A stretch of DNA of 64,000 nucleotides from Pseudomonadales bacterium (GTDB lineage Bacteria > Pseudomonadota > Gammaproteobacteria > Pseudomonadales > Halieaceae), in contig JACKNU010000001.1 in assembly GCA_024234675.1 (NCBI GenBank), forward strand, positions 434,001-498,000, in the 5' to 3' direction. The translations under genes and the position numbers were made by a program. The notes below the pieces were generated by a model. That model was not told the origin of the DNA, did no database searches, and saw nothing but the letters and a program-made list of their open reading frames with translations. Positions 9,359 to 22,463 of this stretch are shown here, one piece after another; the first letter of the stretch is position 1, and the number at the start of each line of letters is the position of its first letter.

Positions 9359-10075
9359 TCAGGACAGCAACTCCGCGACCAGCGCCGGCAATTGCTCGGT
9401 AGCGGGCCCCCGGCGCTGCAGGTGAAACAGGCTGGCGGTGTCGCTGGGCTCCAGGTTCACCTCCACCGCGGTGGCCCCTGACGCCCGGGCGGTGCGCACA
9501 AAGCCCGCCGCAGGATACACCAGCCCGGAGGTTCCAACGGCGATGAACAGGTCACAATCGGCGAGGCGCGCCTCGATTTCGTCCATGAAATACGGTATTT
9601 CCCCGAACCACACGACGTCCGGACGCAGACTGCCGCGACTCGCACAGGCTGGGCAGGCGCTGGCGCCGTCGAAGGGCTGGTCCGTGGGCCGTTTGTTGCC
9701 ACAGGCGCCACACAGGCTGGCCAGCAGTTCGCCGTGCATATGGCACACCTGGGGGCTGCCGGCCCGTTCGTGCAGATCGTCGACATTCTGGGTGACCAGG
9801 AACACATCGCCGGCGAACTCACGTTGCAGCCGGGCCAGCGCCAGGTGGGCGGCGTTGGGCTCTACCCCGGCCAACCGGGCGCGGCGACTGTTGTAGAAAC
9901 GGTAGATCAGCGCCGGATCGCGCCGGAAGGCTTCGGGGGTTGCCAGGTCCATGGGGTCGTACTGCTCCCACAGGCCATCCGGGTCGCGAAAGGTGGGCAC
10001 TCCGGACTCCGCCGAGACGCCGGCACCGGTCAGCACCACCAGGCGCTGTACGAAACGGCCGTTAAACATCGGCAT
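9359..10075 (-). CDS. cobB: Sirtuin, NAD-dependent protein deacylase
   Basis: A 238-residue class III (sirtuin) deacylase. NAD-binding motifs are VVLTGAGVSAESGVPTFRD and TQNVDDLHERAG, the catalytic His is in HMHGELL, and a zinc site reads CGACGNKRP ... CPACAS. WFGEIPYFM and VGTSGLVYPAAGF complete the family pattern. The start is ATG 10075 or 10069; both lie inside the last bases of the upstream helicase gene (stop at 10062), so translation is probably coupled. No strong ribosome binding site is seen for either. The tyrosine/arginine pair that marks desuccinylases (Y and R of the AESGVPTFR region) is not convincingly present. Confidence 0.9.
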   Translation of the reverse strand: MPMFNGRFVQRLVVLTGAGVSAESGVPTFRDPDGLWEQYDPMDLATPEAFRRDPALIYRFYNSRRARLAGVEPNAAHLALARLQREFAGDVFLVTQNVDDLHERAGSPQVCHMHGELLASLCGACGNKRPTDQPFDGASACPACASRGSLRPDVVWFGEIPYFMDEIEARLADCDLFIAVGTSGLVYPAAGFVRTARASGATAVEVNLEPSDTASLFHLQRRGPATEQLPALVAELLS

Positions 10076-13000
10076 GGGGTTGCGCCAGCGAGGCCAGGTC
10101 CAGCTCTGGCAGGTGGTGTAGATGGCCCAGGGCGGTGAAGTACAGGGCGCAGCGCAACGGCTCCGGACCCAGTTCACGCAACGCCCTGCGATAGCGCAGC
10201 AACTGCTCGCGATAGGCGGCCCCCTGCCCCGCCAGGAAGTCCTCCAGGGACTGCCCGGGGGCCGGCCGGCTGTTTTTGTAATCGATCAGCCAGCGCAGGC
10301 CGGTGGCGGCATCGATGAAGCTGCGATCGATCACCAGCTCCCGGATGGCACCTTCGGGGTCCACGCTGGTCAGGGCCCACTCGCTGTGCGCCTGGCGATG
10401 CCCGCTGCCCAGCAGCCAGCGGCCGGCACCGCCCGCCGCGAGCGTCGTCAGCACGGATTGCTCCACCTCCGCCGTGGCGGCAGCCAGCCCGTCGCCCCAG
10501 AGCCCCAGGCGGACCAGTTGGGCGCGCCAGCGTTGGCGATCGCTATCACTGACTTGCTCAGGCAGGATCGCCCGTGCGGACAGTTCTTCCAGCGCCAGGT
10601 GAACCACCGTGCCGACGCTGCGTTCCGTCAGGTTGGCGGCCCGGTCCGGGACATTGCCGCCGGACTGTGCCTGCGGCGCGGGGGCCATCGCGACGGGCAG
10701 TTTGCGCAGGCGGGTCAGCGGTCGCTGCGCCGGCAGGCTGGCTGGGGCCGGCAACTGCGCCGGGTCATGGCTGACCACCTGCTGCTGGCAAGTGTCCCAG
10801 ATGGGACTCAGCAGACTGCGGGCGGGCGGCGGGCGCAGCGCGCCGGTCCTGGGATCCGTCCCCAGGCTGGCGGTCAGCAGCAGGCGCCGCACCGCGCGGG
10901 TGGCCCCCACGTACAACAGCCGGGTGCCTTCCAGCAGGTTCTTCTCGGCGCGCCGTTGCTGCAGGTAATTGTACAGCGTGGGTTCGCCCTTGCCGCTGTG
11001 ATCGTCCGCCGCCAGCAGGAATCTGCGCCCTCCTTGCAGGTCGCCGTGTTCGTCCCACAGCATCAACTGGCGACCATCGGGCCGTGGTGGTCGGGCCAGC
11101 TGGGGCATGATCACCATATCGAACTCCAGCCCCTTGGCCTTGTGCAGGGTCATGACCTGGACCCTGGCGCCAGGCTCTCCTGCGTTCATGAACTGTTGTT
11201 CCAGACGCCGGGCCAGCCACTGGGTGTCCAGCCCCAACCCTTCCCGCTCGGCCTGCTCCAGCAATTGCAGGAAACTCTCGGCATCCCCCAGCTCAGCCTC
11301 CGTGGTCGCGGTGGCGGGACCGCCCAGTTGCAGCCAGGCGCATTCAATCCAGGCCCGCAAGCCCAACCGGTCGCGCTTTTGCTGTGCCCATACCAGTACC
11401 CCGTGCAGGGCCTCCACCCGCCGGCGGCCGTCGCTGCTCAGGCTCTGGCGCAGGCCCTCATCGGCCATTGCCTGCAGCAGCGGGGTATAGCGCGGCGCCG
11501 CGCCCCACTGTGCTATCCGGTGCAGGTCGGCCAGTTGCAGGCCGCACCAGGGGGCCCGCAGCAGCGCCATCCAGGCCAGGCGATCAGCCGGGTTGGCCAG
11601 GGCGCAGCACAGGGTGAACAGGTCTCCCACCAGGGCCGATTCAGCCAGGCTGTCCATGTCCTGGGCGTTGTAGGCTATGCCCTGGCGCTGCAGGCCCGCC
11701 AGCACGGGCTGCAGATGGCCGCGAGTGCGCCCCAGCACGGCGATACTGGCAGCGGCTGATTGCGCACAGGCGGCGGCAATTTCCGCGCAGATGAATTCCA
11801 CTTCCTGGTCGCGGGCCCGCTCGCCGCTGAACACGTGCAGGCCAACAGCCGGCCTGTCCCCGTGGGGGCGCACGGCTGTTGCCGGCGTGTAGCGCACCCT
11901 GCCGCGATTGACATCGTCATGGGCGGGGAAGGCGGCGGCAAAGCTCGCGTTCACCCACTCCACCACACCCGCATCGGAACGGAAGTTGCACAGCAGGCTC
12001 AGGGGCTCCAGCCGCACGCCGTTGAAGCCCTGCAGCCGCGCTTGCAGGAACAGCCCCACGTTGGCGCCGCGGAAGCCGTAGATGGACTGCATGCCGTCCC
12101 CTACCACCATGATGGTGCGCGGGGCGCCCGGGTTGCTCTCGTTGTGGATGCCCCAGCCGCGGGTGAGCAGCCGCAGCAGCTCGTACTGGTTGATCGCCGT
12201 ATCCTGGAACTCGTCCACCAGGATGTGCTCAATGCGGTAATCCAGGCGCAGCGCCAGCTCCGTGGGCGCATCGTCCTCACCCAGGGCCTGCAGCGCAGAC
12301 AGCGCGACCTGGCTGTGATCCACGGCGCCACGACGCTGGAATACCAGCAGCAATTGCGCCGCCAGCATCGGCAATACCCGGGACAGGTGTATCAACAGCT
12401 GCCAGCCATCGCTGCCGGGCGCCATCTCCGGCAGGAAGGTGACATCCGCCAGCAGCTGGTCGAGACCATCGAGTTGCGCCAGCTCCTCCAGCAGCGCCTT
12501 GAACTGGTCCTTGCGCGCCTGGGCCTCGCCCTTGCCGGCGGGAAATCCAATGGTGGTCGTGACGCGCTTGCGCCAGCCGCCGTCTTGGGTCAACAGCAGC
12601 TCCCGCAGGGAGCGCCAGGCGGCGATATCCCCGGGGCCGGTACCGGGAAAGTCCGCGGGCACCGGGGCACCCGAGTTGTTCGCCGCGTACCGCCACAGGT
12701 CCAGCAGCTCACCCTGGTAGGGCCCCAGGCGCTCGCACAGGGCGGCGAGTTCCGCTGCGACCAGTGCCGTCACCGTCGCCACCAGGTAGGCCTCGGACTC
12801 ATCCGGCGCGTGGTGCAGACCCACGTAGGGGCGCCACTGCTCGCGCCGTGCCAGCATCTGCACCAGCAGGTCCTGCAGGCGCTCCCAGTTATTGTCGAAG
12901 TGCAGCATCAGGGCGGCCATATCGGCGGCGGCCGGGTGCCCCTCATCCATTTGCCGGAACAGGTCCGCCACCGCCTCGGCATACAGTTGGTTGGCATCGT

Positions 13001-13427
13001 CCAGCAGCGCCGCCTGGCCACCGAATTCGCTGAGCACCGGCATCTGCCGGGTCAGGGCACCGCAGAAGCTGTCTATCGTCTTGATGTTGAAGCGGGAGAT
13101 ATCCCGTTCCAGCTGCCAGTTGTTGCGCTCATCGGCCGCCAGCGCCGCCCGGGCGAGTTCCCGGGTAACCTGCTGGTGCGGGTTCTCGCAGGCCGCGCCG
13201 CTGCGCGCAGCCTGCAGGGCCTCGACCACCCTGCTGCGCATTTCCGCGGCGGCCTTGCGGGTAAAGGTAATCGCCAGCACCTGCTCGGGTCGCTCGACCC
13301 GCGCCAGCAGCCCGAGATAGCGCTGGATCAGCAGTTCGGTCTTGCCGGAGCCCGCCGGGGCGCTGACACAAAAGCTGCGGCCCGGGTCGATGGCGAGGGC
13401 ACGCTGGGGGGCGTCGACAATGCTCAT
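10062..13427 (-). CDS. AddA-like UvrD-family helicase-nuclease
   Basis: A 1121-residue superfamily 1A helicase fused to a RecB-type nuclease. Walker A is SAPAGSGKTELL (about residues 22-33). The other helicase motifs follow in order: AITFTRKAAAEM (Ia), ILVDEFQDT (II), GDGMQSIYGFRGA (III), MTLHKAKGLEF (V) and LLYVGATRAVRRL (VI). The C-terminus has a PD-(D/E)XK nuclease core, FIDAATGLRWLIDYKNSRP, then a YREQLLRYRRAL helix. It overlaps the next gene upstream by 4 bp (stop of the B subunit/ATG). Together they form a two-subunit double-strand-break processing enzyme analogous to AddAB. I do not assign addA because this gammaproteobacterial branch is separately named in databases. Confidence 0.9.
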   Translation of the reverse strand: MSIVDAPQRALAIDPGRSFCVSAPAGSGKTELLIQRYLGLLARVERPEQVLAITFTRKAAAEMRSRVVEALQAARSGAACENPHQQVTRELARAALAADERNNWQLERDISRFNIKTIDSFCGALTRQMPVLSEFGGQAALLDDANQLYAEAVADLFRQMDEGHPAAADMAALMLHFDNNWERLQDLLVQMLARREQWRPYVGLHHAPDESEAYLVATVTALVAAELAALCERLGPYQGELLDLWRYAANNSGAPVPADFPGTGPGDIAAWRSLRELLLTQDGGWRKRVTTTIGFPAGKGEAQARKDQFKALLEELAQLDGLDQLLADVTFLPEMAPGSDGWQLLIHLSRVLPMLAAQLLLVFQRRGAVDHSQVALSALQALGEDDAPTELALRLDYRIEHILVDEFQDTAINQYELLRLLTRGWGIHNESNPGAPRTIMVVGDGMQSIYGFRGANVGLFLQARLQGFNGVRLEPLSLLCNFRSDAGVVEWVNASFAAAFPAHDDVNRGRVRYTPATAVRPHGDRPAVGLHVFSGERARDQEVEFICAEIAAACAQSAAASIAVLGRTRGHLQPVLAGLQRQGIAYNAQDMDSLAESALVGDLFTLCCALANPADRLAWMALLRAPWCGLQLADLHRIAQWGAAPRYTPLLQAMADEGLRQSLSSDGRRRVEALHGVLVWAQQKRDRLGLRAWIECAWLQLGGPATATTEAELGDAESFLQLLEQAEREGLGLDTQWLARRLEQQFMNAGEPGARVQVMTLHKAKGLEFDMVIMPQLARPPRPDGRQLMLWDEHGDLQGGRRFLLAADDHSGKGEPTLYNYLQQRRAEKNLLEGTRLLYVGATRAVRRLLLTASLGTDPRTGALRPPPARSLLSPIWDTCQQQVVSHDPAQLPAPASLPAQRPLTRLRKLPVAMAPAPQAQSGGNVPDRAANLTERSVGTVVHLALEELSARAILPEQVSDSDRQRWRAQLVRLGLWGDGLAAATAEVEQSVLTTLAAGGAGRWLLGSGHRQAHSEWALTSVDPEGAIRELVIDRSFIDAATGLRWLIDYKNSRPAPGQSLEDFLAGQGAAYREQLLRYRRALRELGPEPLRCALYFTALGHLHHLPELDLASLAQPHADV

Positions 13428-16120
13428 TCAGCGTCCTCCTCGGCCACAGCACTGCCGATCCGGCACAGCGGCTGCAGGCCACACCAGGTGCAACTGGACG
13501 GCCCCAGCGGGTCCACCGCGGCTTCCCCGGCGACAAATGCCTGCGCCAGGGCCTCCAGGTTCTCTCGCCAGCGGTCGTTGAGCGCCAGCCAGTCTCCGGC
13601 GTCCATGCGCCCCCTGACCGCTTTGTCGATATCAGTCTGTATGCCCGGCGCCGCCGCCACGCTGCCCAGACCGACGAAGCGACACTCGCGGGACCGGACC
13701 TGGGCGAAGGCCAGCGCACTGGCGGCGCCCGGGGCGGCGATACCGTAGAGCAGCAGCTGCGGTTTCGCCGGCCGTTCCCCCATCCAGTCCTGTACCTTGC
13801 AGAGGCCGGATTTGTAATCGATGACCAACTGCGAGCCGTCCGGCAGACTGTCTATCCTGTCGACCCGCAGGCGGATGGACAACTGGCCCAGTTGCAGCGA
13901 TACCTGCTGCTCCCGTTGGCTGACCACGAACCCGGCGCGCAGCCGCTCCACCGCCAGCCACTCGCCCAGCAGGGCGCTGAGCCGTTGCTGTTCCAGGCGC
14001 CAGCAGGTTGTGCCCAGCGCCCGCCGCTGGCGCCCGGGTATCCCGTCCAGCGCCACATTCACGGCTGCGTCCACCGCGCCGGCCAGGGCTTCGTCAGCGG
14101 TGGCCAGCAAAGTGGCATGATCGCCCAACTCGCCCCACAGTGCGTGCAGCGCGGCGTGCAGCAGGGAGCCCCGGTCGGCGGCGGACAGGCCCACGCCAAA
14201 TACGCCCAATGGCTCCACCAGCAACCGGCGCCGGGCAAAGGCGCGGAACGGACACTGCGACTGGTCTTCCAGCAGGCCGCTACCGCCGCCCACCGTGGCC
14301 AGCTCCGCGCCGCCGACTACCGGGCCCGCAGGCTCCTGCAGGACCTCGAGGTCGCGCTCCCGCCAGGCTGCAGACCAGTCCGGGGGGCTGCCGCCCGGCG
14401 ACGGCAGTTCCGCCGTCTCGAAGTCCTGCACCAGCGCGCTGGGCTGTTGCGGCACACCGTCCAGCTCCCGGCAGTAGCTGGCCCTGAGTTGCGCAGCTGC
14501 CCGGGTGTACTGAGCCAGCAGGCCGGAGGCAAAGGCCCACTCCCGCTCAGGCGTGGCATGGGGCATCTGCAGGGGGCGCTGCAGGGCCAGTGGTATGAAG
14601 GGGTTGGGGCGCGGCGCCGCCGGCCAGCCGTCGGCCTGCAGGCCCACCAGCCACAAATGATCGAAAACCAGCCCCGCCGCCTCCAGCGGTCCCAGCACCT
14701 GGATATCACTGTCAGCGGTCTCGGGCTGAAAAACCTGGCGGCTGCAGCTGTCCCGCAGCAGCTGCAGCGCCGCGCCGAACTCCATAGGCCGGCTCACCAC
14801 ATCGTGGCGGCAGAACTCGTCCAGGGTCCGGTACCACAATTCGACCTGCTGGTACTCCAGAGAGTCCAGGCTTGTCCCGCCGGGCCAGCCCCAGATCGAC
14901 AGGATCTGGCTAAAGATGTCCACCCACCCGGAGGGCGGCAGCTGCTGCCTGAGAGGGCGCAGGCCCGCGATCGCCATCAGGTGGCGCCCCAGGCTGAGCC
15001 CCTTGAGTCCGTCGAGGGAGATCTCGCTGGCCAGATAGCGCAGTTCGGCCACCTGCAGACTCTCCCTGCCGGTCTCGAACAGCTTGCTGAGCAGCCGGTT
15101 GGCCAGCGGCGTGGCGGCGTCTGGCAGATCGAGGAAGCGCGAGCCCAGCAGGTTGACTACCCCCGGCACCGTGGTCTCGGGCAGGGCCATGGCGAGCGCG
15201 GCCAGGGCATCGCGCACCACCGGGACCCGCTCCAGGGCGATCCCGGCGGAGAAGTTCACCGGCAGGCTGCCGTAGTCCTCACCCAGGCAGTCGAATTCGC
15301 GCCGCAGCAGGTACTCCAGGGCAGTGCGGTCCGCCGCCATGTCTGACAGTACGATGCCGACGGTCTCGCCCGGGTGGTCGCGACTGTTGCGGACAGCCCA
15401 CTGCGCGACCGCGCGCAGCTCCGCGCGCTTGTCCTCGCAACCATGCAGCAATTGCCGGGCACTGCTGCCGCGCGGCTGCGGTTCCCTGACATCGGCGCAC
15501 AGCGCGTCCACAGTGGCGCGCAGCAGGGGCGGAATGTCCTCGAACTCCAGCAGTGCCACCCGCGCCGGCGGCAACTGCCCGGCACAGCCGTGCAACTGGC
15601 GTATGCAATCGGCTGCAGTCACCAGTCCCGCCGCCTGCAGGCTGCCCTCAAAAATATCCAGCCAGCGCAGAAAGGTGTCGCAGTCCGTGTCCAGCCGGAA
15701 CAGCTGGCGAATACTGGCATCGGCAGTATCCACCTGCCAGCGCAGCAAAGTGTCGCGGGCCTGCTGGGCGATTTCCGCGGCGGCCGCCGGGCGCAACAGG
15801 TGGTAGCGATCGCTGTCGCGTTCCTCGGCGGCGATAGCCTGCTGCCACAATAACAGCGCCTGTGCCTGCCCCAGCTGTACCCGTGGCGCCAACAGCGAAT
15901 TCGCGACGGCTTCCTCCCAGCGCTGCAGCAACCAGCTCTCCAGCGGCAGCACCGGCAGCGACTCCCAGGCGCGCTCGCCGCGGGCGGCGCACTCGGCGTC
16001 CCACTCGGACTTGATCCGCCGGGCCAGGCGGAAATTCGGGGTCAGCAGCACATAGCCCGCCGCAACCAGGGGCTGCAGCGGGGCCGTATCGTAAAGTTTT
16101 CTCGCCAAATCCGCTCCCAC
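13424..16120 (-). CDS. AddB-like PD-(D/E)XK nuclease subunit with Fe-S cysteines
   Basis: An 898-residue protein resembling AddB/RecB-family exonucleases (a family usually called probable DNA repair protein). The N-terminus (LLTPNFRLARRIKSEWD) sits where AddB has its Walker A, but no GKT/GKS P-loop is visible, so the helicase half is probably inactive. The C-terminal nuclease has GSQLVIDYKSG (metal Asp and catalytic Lys) and a KPQLLLYGIA helix. Four cysteines match the AddB iron-sulfur pattern: one in QSQCPFRAFA, then C-x2-C-x5-C in SCTWCGLQPLCRI at the extreme C-terminus. It overlaps the helicase gene by 4 bp. Its substrate and in vivo role are inferred from AddB. Confidence 0.87.
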   Translation of the reverse strand: MGADLARKLYDTAPLQPLVAAGYVLLTPNFRLARRIKSEWDAECAARGERAWESLPVLPLESWLLQRWEEAVANSLLAPRVQLGQAQALLLWQQAIAAEERDSDRYHLLRPAAAAEIAQQARDTLLRWQVDTADASIRQLFRLDTDCDTFLRWLDIFEGSLQAAGLVTAADCIRQLHGCAGQLPPARVALLEFEDIPPLLRATVDALCADVREPQPRGSSARQLLHGCEDKRAELRAVAQWAVRNSRDHPGETVGIVLSDMAADRTALEYLLRREFDCLGEDYGSLPVNFSAGIALERVPVVRDALAALAMALPETTVPGVVNLLGSRFLDLPDAATPLANRLLSKLFETGRESLQVAELRYLASEISLDGLKGLSLGRHLMAIAGLRPLRQQLPPSGWVDIFSQILSIWGWPGGTSLDSLEYQQVELWYRTLDEFCRHDVVSRPMEFGAALQLLRDSCSRQVFQPETADSDIQVLGPLEAAGLVFDHLWLVGLQADGWPAAPRPNPFIPLALQRPLQMPHATPEREWAFASGLLAQYTRAAAQLRASYCRELDGVPQQPSALVQDFETAELPSPGGSPPDWSAAWRERDLEVLQEPAGPVVGGAELATVGGGSGLLEDQSQCPFRAFARRRLLVEPLGVFGVGLSAADRGSLLHAALHALWGELGDHATLLATADEALAGAVDAAVNVALDGIPGRQRRALGTTCWRLEQQRLSALLGEWLAVERLRAGFVVSQREQQVSLQLGQLSIRLRVDRIDSLPDGSQLVIDYKSGLCKVQDWMGERPAKPQLLLYGIAAPGAASALAFAQVRSRECRFVGLGSVAAAPGIQTDIDKAVRGRMDAGDWLALNDRWRENLEALAQAFVAGEAAVDPLGPSSCTWCGLQPLCRIGSAVAEEDAE

Positions 16121-16292
16121 GTCCCGTGCGCAACCGCCCTGCGCCTGGCTGTCCTACCCAAACCGCGCCGGCTGCTATAAAATGCCGCCCCCTTCGGGGA
16201 ACCTGGGCCCCCGCGAGTGAACCGGCCTGCGCGGCCCGGCTTGCGCAGCCCGACCCCGGCTAAATGTGCAAGACTCTATCAGGTAAACACCG

Positions 16293-17360
16293 ATGAGCAA
16301 TATCGAAGTACACAATATCAACGTCGACTCGCAGGAAGTGCTGCTCACGCCCCTGCAGTTGAAGCAGGCCCTGCCGATGTCCGAGGCGGTGCGCGCGACC
16401 GTGGCCAACAGTCGCCGGGTCATTCGCGACATCCTGGATCGCAAGGACCACCGCCTGTTCGTGGTGGTCGGCCCCTGCTCCATTCACGACCCGGTGGCCG
16501 CCCTGGATTACGCGCGCCGCCTGCGCGCGCTGGCCGCGGAGCTGGACGATACGCTGTACATCGTGATGCGCGTCTATTTCGAGAAGCCGCGCACCACGGT
16601 GGGCTGGAAAGGGCTGATCAACGACCCACACCTGGATGACTCCTTCAAGCTCGAGGAGGGCCTGCACATCGGCCGCCGTCTGCTGCTGGATATCCTGGAA
16701 CTGGGGCTGCCCACCTCAACCGAGGCACTGGATCCGATCTCGCCACAGTACCTGCAGGATCTGATCACCTGGAGCGCGATCGGCGCCCGCACCACCGAGT
16801 CCCAGACCCACAGGGAAATGGCCAGCGGCCTGTCCTCCCCCGTGGGCTTCAAAAACGGCACCGACGGCAACCTGACCGTGGCGACCAACGCGCTCAACTC
16901 GGTGGCCAAACCCCACCGCTTTCTCGGTATCAACAGCGAGGGCCAGGTATCGCTGTTCACAACCCGCGGCAACCCCTACGGTCATATCGTCCTGCGCGGG
17001 GGCAGCACCGGGCCGAATTACGATTCCGTGCATATCAGGATTTGCGAGCAGGAACTGGAAAAAGCGGGGGTGGCGCCCAACATCATGGTGGACTGCAGCC
17101 ACGCCAACTCCAACAAGCAGCCGGAGCTGCAGCCGCTGGTGGTGGAGAACGTGGCCAACCAGATCCTGGAGGGCAACAAGTCCATCGTCGGGCTCATGAT
17201 CGAGAGCAATATCCACGCCGGTAACCAGTCCATTCCGGAAAACCTGGAAGACCTGGCCTATGGCGTGTCGGTTACCGACGGCTGTATCGACTGGGAGACG
17301 ACCGAGGCCTCCCTGCGGGCGATGCGCGCGAGCCTCAGGGAGGTATTGCCCCGGCGCTGA
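16293..17360 (+). CDS. 3-deoxy-7-phosphoheptulonate (DAHP) synthase, class I
   Basis: A 355-residue class I DAHP synthase, the first step of the shikimate pathway (phosphoenolpyruvate + erythrose 4-phosphate). Family motifs are FVVVGPCSIHDP (about residue 57), RVYFEKPRTTVGWKG, LPTSTEALDPISPQY, IGARTTESQTHREMASGLS, GFKNGTDG and VDCSHANSNK. These are the AroF/AroG/AroH signatures; which aromatic amino acid inhibits it cannot be settled here. A TATAAA box lies at about 16175, a weak promoter candidate with no convincing -35. The start codon follows CAGGTAAACACCG. Confidence 0.95.
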   Translation: MSNIEVHNINVDSQEVLLTPLQLKQALPMSEAVRATVANSRRVIRDILDRKDHRLFVVVGPCSIHDPVAALDYARRLRALAAELDDTLYIVMRVYFEKPRTTVGWKGLINDPHLDDSFKLEEGLHIGRRLLLDILELGLPTSTEALDPISPQYLQDLITWSAIGARTTESQTHREMASGLSSPVGFKNGTDGNLTVATNALNSVAKPHRFLGINSEGQVSLFTTRGNPYGHIVLRGGSTGPNYDSVHIRICEQELEKAGVAPNIMVDCSHANSNKQPELQPLVVENVANQILEGNKSIVGLMIESNIHAGNQSIPENLEDLAYGVSVTDGCIDWETTEASLRAMRASLREVLPRR

Positions 17361-17375
17361 AGGGAGCCGTCCGGC

Positions 17376-17951
17376 CTAGTAGTATGACTGGGAGCGGTCG
17401 CTGTGGTCGGTCATGTCGCGCACGCCCCTGAGCTGCGGCAACTGCTCCAGCAGGGTCTTTTCCACGCCGTCCTTGAGGGTCATGTCCACCGCTGAGCAGC
17501 CCTGGCAGCCGCCGCCAAAGCGCAATATCGCGTAGCAATCCTCGGTGACCTCAACCAGGCTCACCTCGCCGCCGTGGGCGGCCAACGCGGGATTGACCTC
17601 GTTGTACAACACATAGTTGATGCGGTCTTCCAGAGGGCTGTCCGCGCCCACCCGGGGCATCTTGGCGTTGGGCGCCTTGATCGTCAGCTGGCCGCCCATG
17701 CGATCCTTGGAATAATCCACCAGGGCGTCCTCGAGGTAAGGCAGGCTGCGGGCGTCGAACCAGGCCTTGAAGCCCCTGAACTCGCGCTCCTCGTCGCCCT
17801 CCTGCAGGTCGCCTTCGCGGCAGTAGGCTATGCAGGTCTCCGCCTTGGGCGTCCCGGGCTGGTTGATAAACACCCGCACTCCCAGCGCATCTTCCTGCCT
17901 GGAGAGCAATTCAGCGAGGTAATCCTGGGCTGATTCAGTGATGGTAACCAT
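17376..17951 (-). CDS. nfuA: Fe/S biogenesis protein NfuA
   Basis: A 191-residue carrier that hands [4Fe-4S] clusters to target enzymes. The N-terminal degenerate A-type (HesB-like) domain is followed by an Nfu domain with the cluster-binding CxxC in FGGGCQGCSAVDMTLKDG, and the C-terminus ends in the conserved SYY. I start at ATG 17951: an AAGGA sequence lies five bases upstream and the resulting length equals E. coli NfuA. An ATG four codons further upstream (17963) is possible. It is convergent with the DAHP synthase gene, 15 bp apart. Confidence 0.95.
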   Translation of the reverse strand: MVTITESAQDYLAELLSRQEDALGVRVFINQPGTPKAETCIAYCREGDLQEGDEEREFRGFKAWFDARSLPYLEDALVDYSKDRMGGQLTIKAPNAKMPRVGADSPLEDRINYVLYNEVNPALAAHGGEVSLVEVTEDCYAILRFGGGCQGCSAVDMTLKDGVEKTLLEQLPQLRGVRDMTDHSDRSQSYY

Positions 17952-18125
17952 GAAGTCCTTCATTCCGAGTAAATTACTCAGGTATTATAGCAACCTTGTG
18001 CACAAAAACGCGAGAGCTACCCACGGGGGCCGGAAATGAGCGGCCCAATCTGCTAGACTAGCGCGCTTTTTCAAGGGGGGAACCTGGCGGGTTGACCCCA
18101 CAACAGTTCAGAGACAGGCGACACC

Positions 18126-21815
<3,690 letters not shown>

Positions 21816-21831
21816 CACTGGATAGCGCACT

Positions 21832-22083
21832 ATGACTGATGGCAAGCAAGAGGAATCCGGCACCGCGCAGGAGCAGCCGGCCGAGAAGAAGCTCAATCCC
21901 CTGCAGGTAGTGAGCAGCGTGTTTGCTGCCGGGCTCGGGGTGCAGAGCAGCAAGAACAGGGAGCGGGATTTCAAGCAGGGAAAACTGGGCGTGTTTATCG
22001 CCGCGGGAATCGTTTTTACCCTGTTATTTATCGCTGGAGTGGTTACCGTCGTCCAGTTGGTACTCAGGGGCGCGGGGGACTGA
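21832..22083 (+). CDS. DUF2970 small membrane protein
   Basis: An 83-residue protein of the DUF2970 family. A charged, Glu/Lys-rich N-terminus is followed by NPLQVVSSVFAAGLGVQSS, the family hallmark KNRERDFKQGK, and a single TM helix (about residues 54-77, VFIAAGIVFTLLFIAGVVTV). The function is unknown. It lies 16 bp after metH and may share its transcript. Confidence 0.8.
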   Translation: MTDGKQEESGTAQEQPAEKKLNPLQVVSSVFAAGLGVQSSKNRERDFKQGKLGVFIAAGIVFTLLFIAGVVTVVQLVLRGAGD

Positions 22084-22106
22084 GCGGGCTCCGTCCCCCT
22101 CTGCGC

Positions 22107-22232
22107 TCAGGAAGGCATACCGGACAGCCAGATGTACATGGCCAGCACGATCACGGCGATAATTCCGGTTACGGCTATGGAGTCGGCCACGCCATCGGCT
22201 TCGCGCTCGTCGATATTCGCTTTATCAGACAC
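22107..22232 (-). CDS. 41-residue single-pass membrane microprotein
   Basis: A small gene starting with GTG at 22230-22232. A GGAG ribosome binding site lies seven bases upstream (ctggagaaagaaaGTG). The product has a charged N-terminus (VSDKANIDEREADGVAD) and one C-terminal TM helix (SIAVTGIIAVIVLAMYIWL). The strong initiation signal and amphipathic design support translation. The same frame is open upstream to 22448, but that part has no initiation signal and overlaps the cysI promoter region. I recognise no family. It is convergent with the DUF2970 gene. Confidence 0.6.
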   Translation of the reverse strand: MSDKANIDEREADGVADSIAVTGIIAVIVLAMYIWLSGMPS

Positions 22233-22463
22233 TTTCTTTCTCCAGGAGTGAGGGTTTATCCGGGCGGCATTATAGCAGTATTGGCCCGTTTCCCAAGAGC
22301 TGAAAGTGCCCCGCCAGAGCGTGTTCCCCGCCCTGCGAGCCCGTTCTAACCTTATGAAAAATCTTACTAATTGCGGCGCGGGCTTTTCTGGTAAGGTAGC
22401 CCACCTGAAAATTGCTTCCGGCCCAGTGCAGCCCGGCCTACACGACACTAACAGGACCTATTG

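Noticed and set aside
16130..16292. Tryptophan- or tyrosine-type attenuator before DAHP synthase
   Set aside because: No leader peptide with repeated aromatic codons and no alternative hairpin pair with a T-run could be found; only a weak TATAAA box is visible.
17964..18125. Possible cobalamin riboswitch before metH
   Set aside because: The gap is only about 160 bp and I could not find the B12-box-type conserved core or a sequestering hairpin; only a short GCTAGACTAGC palindrome is present.
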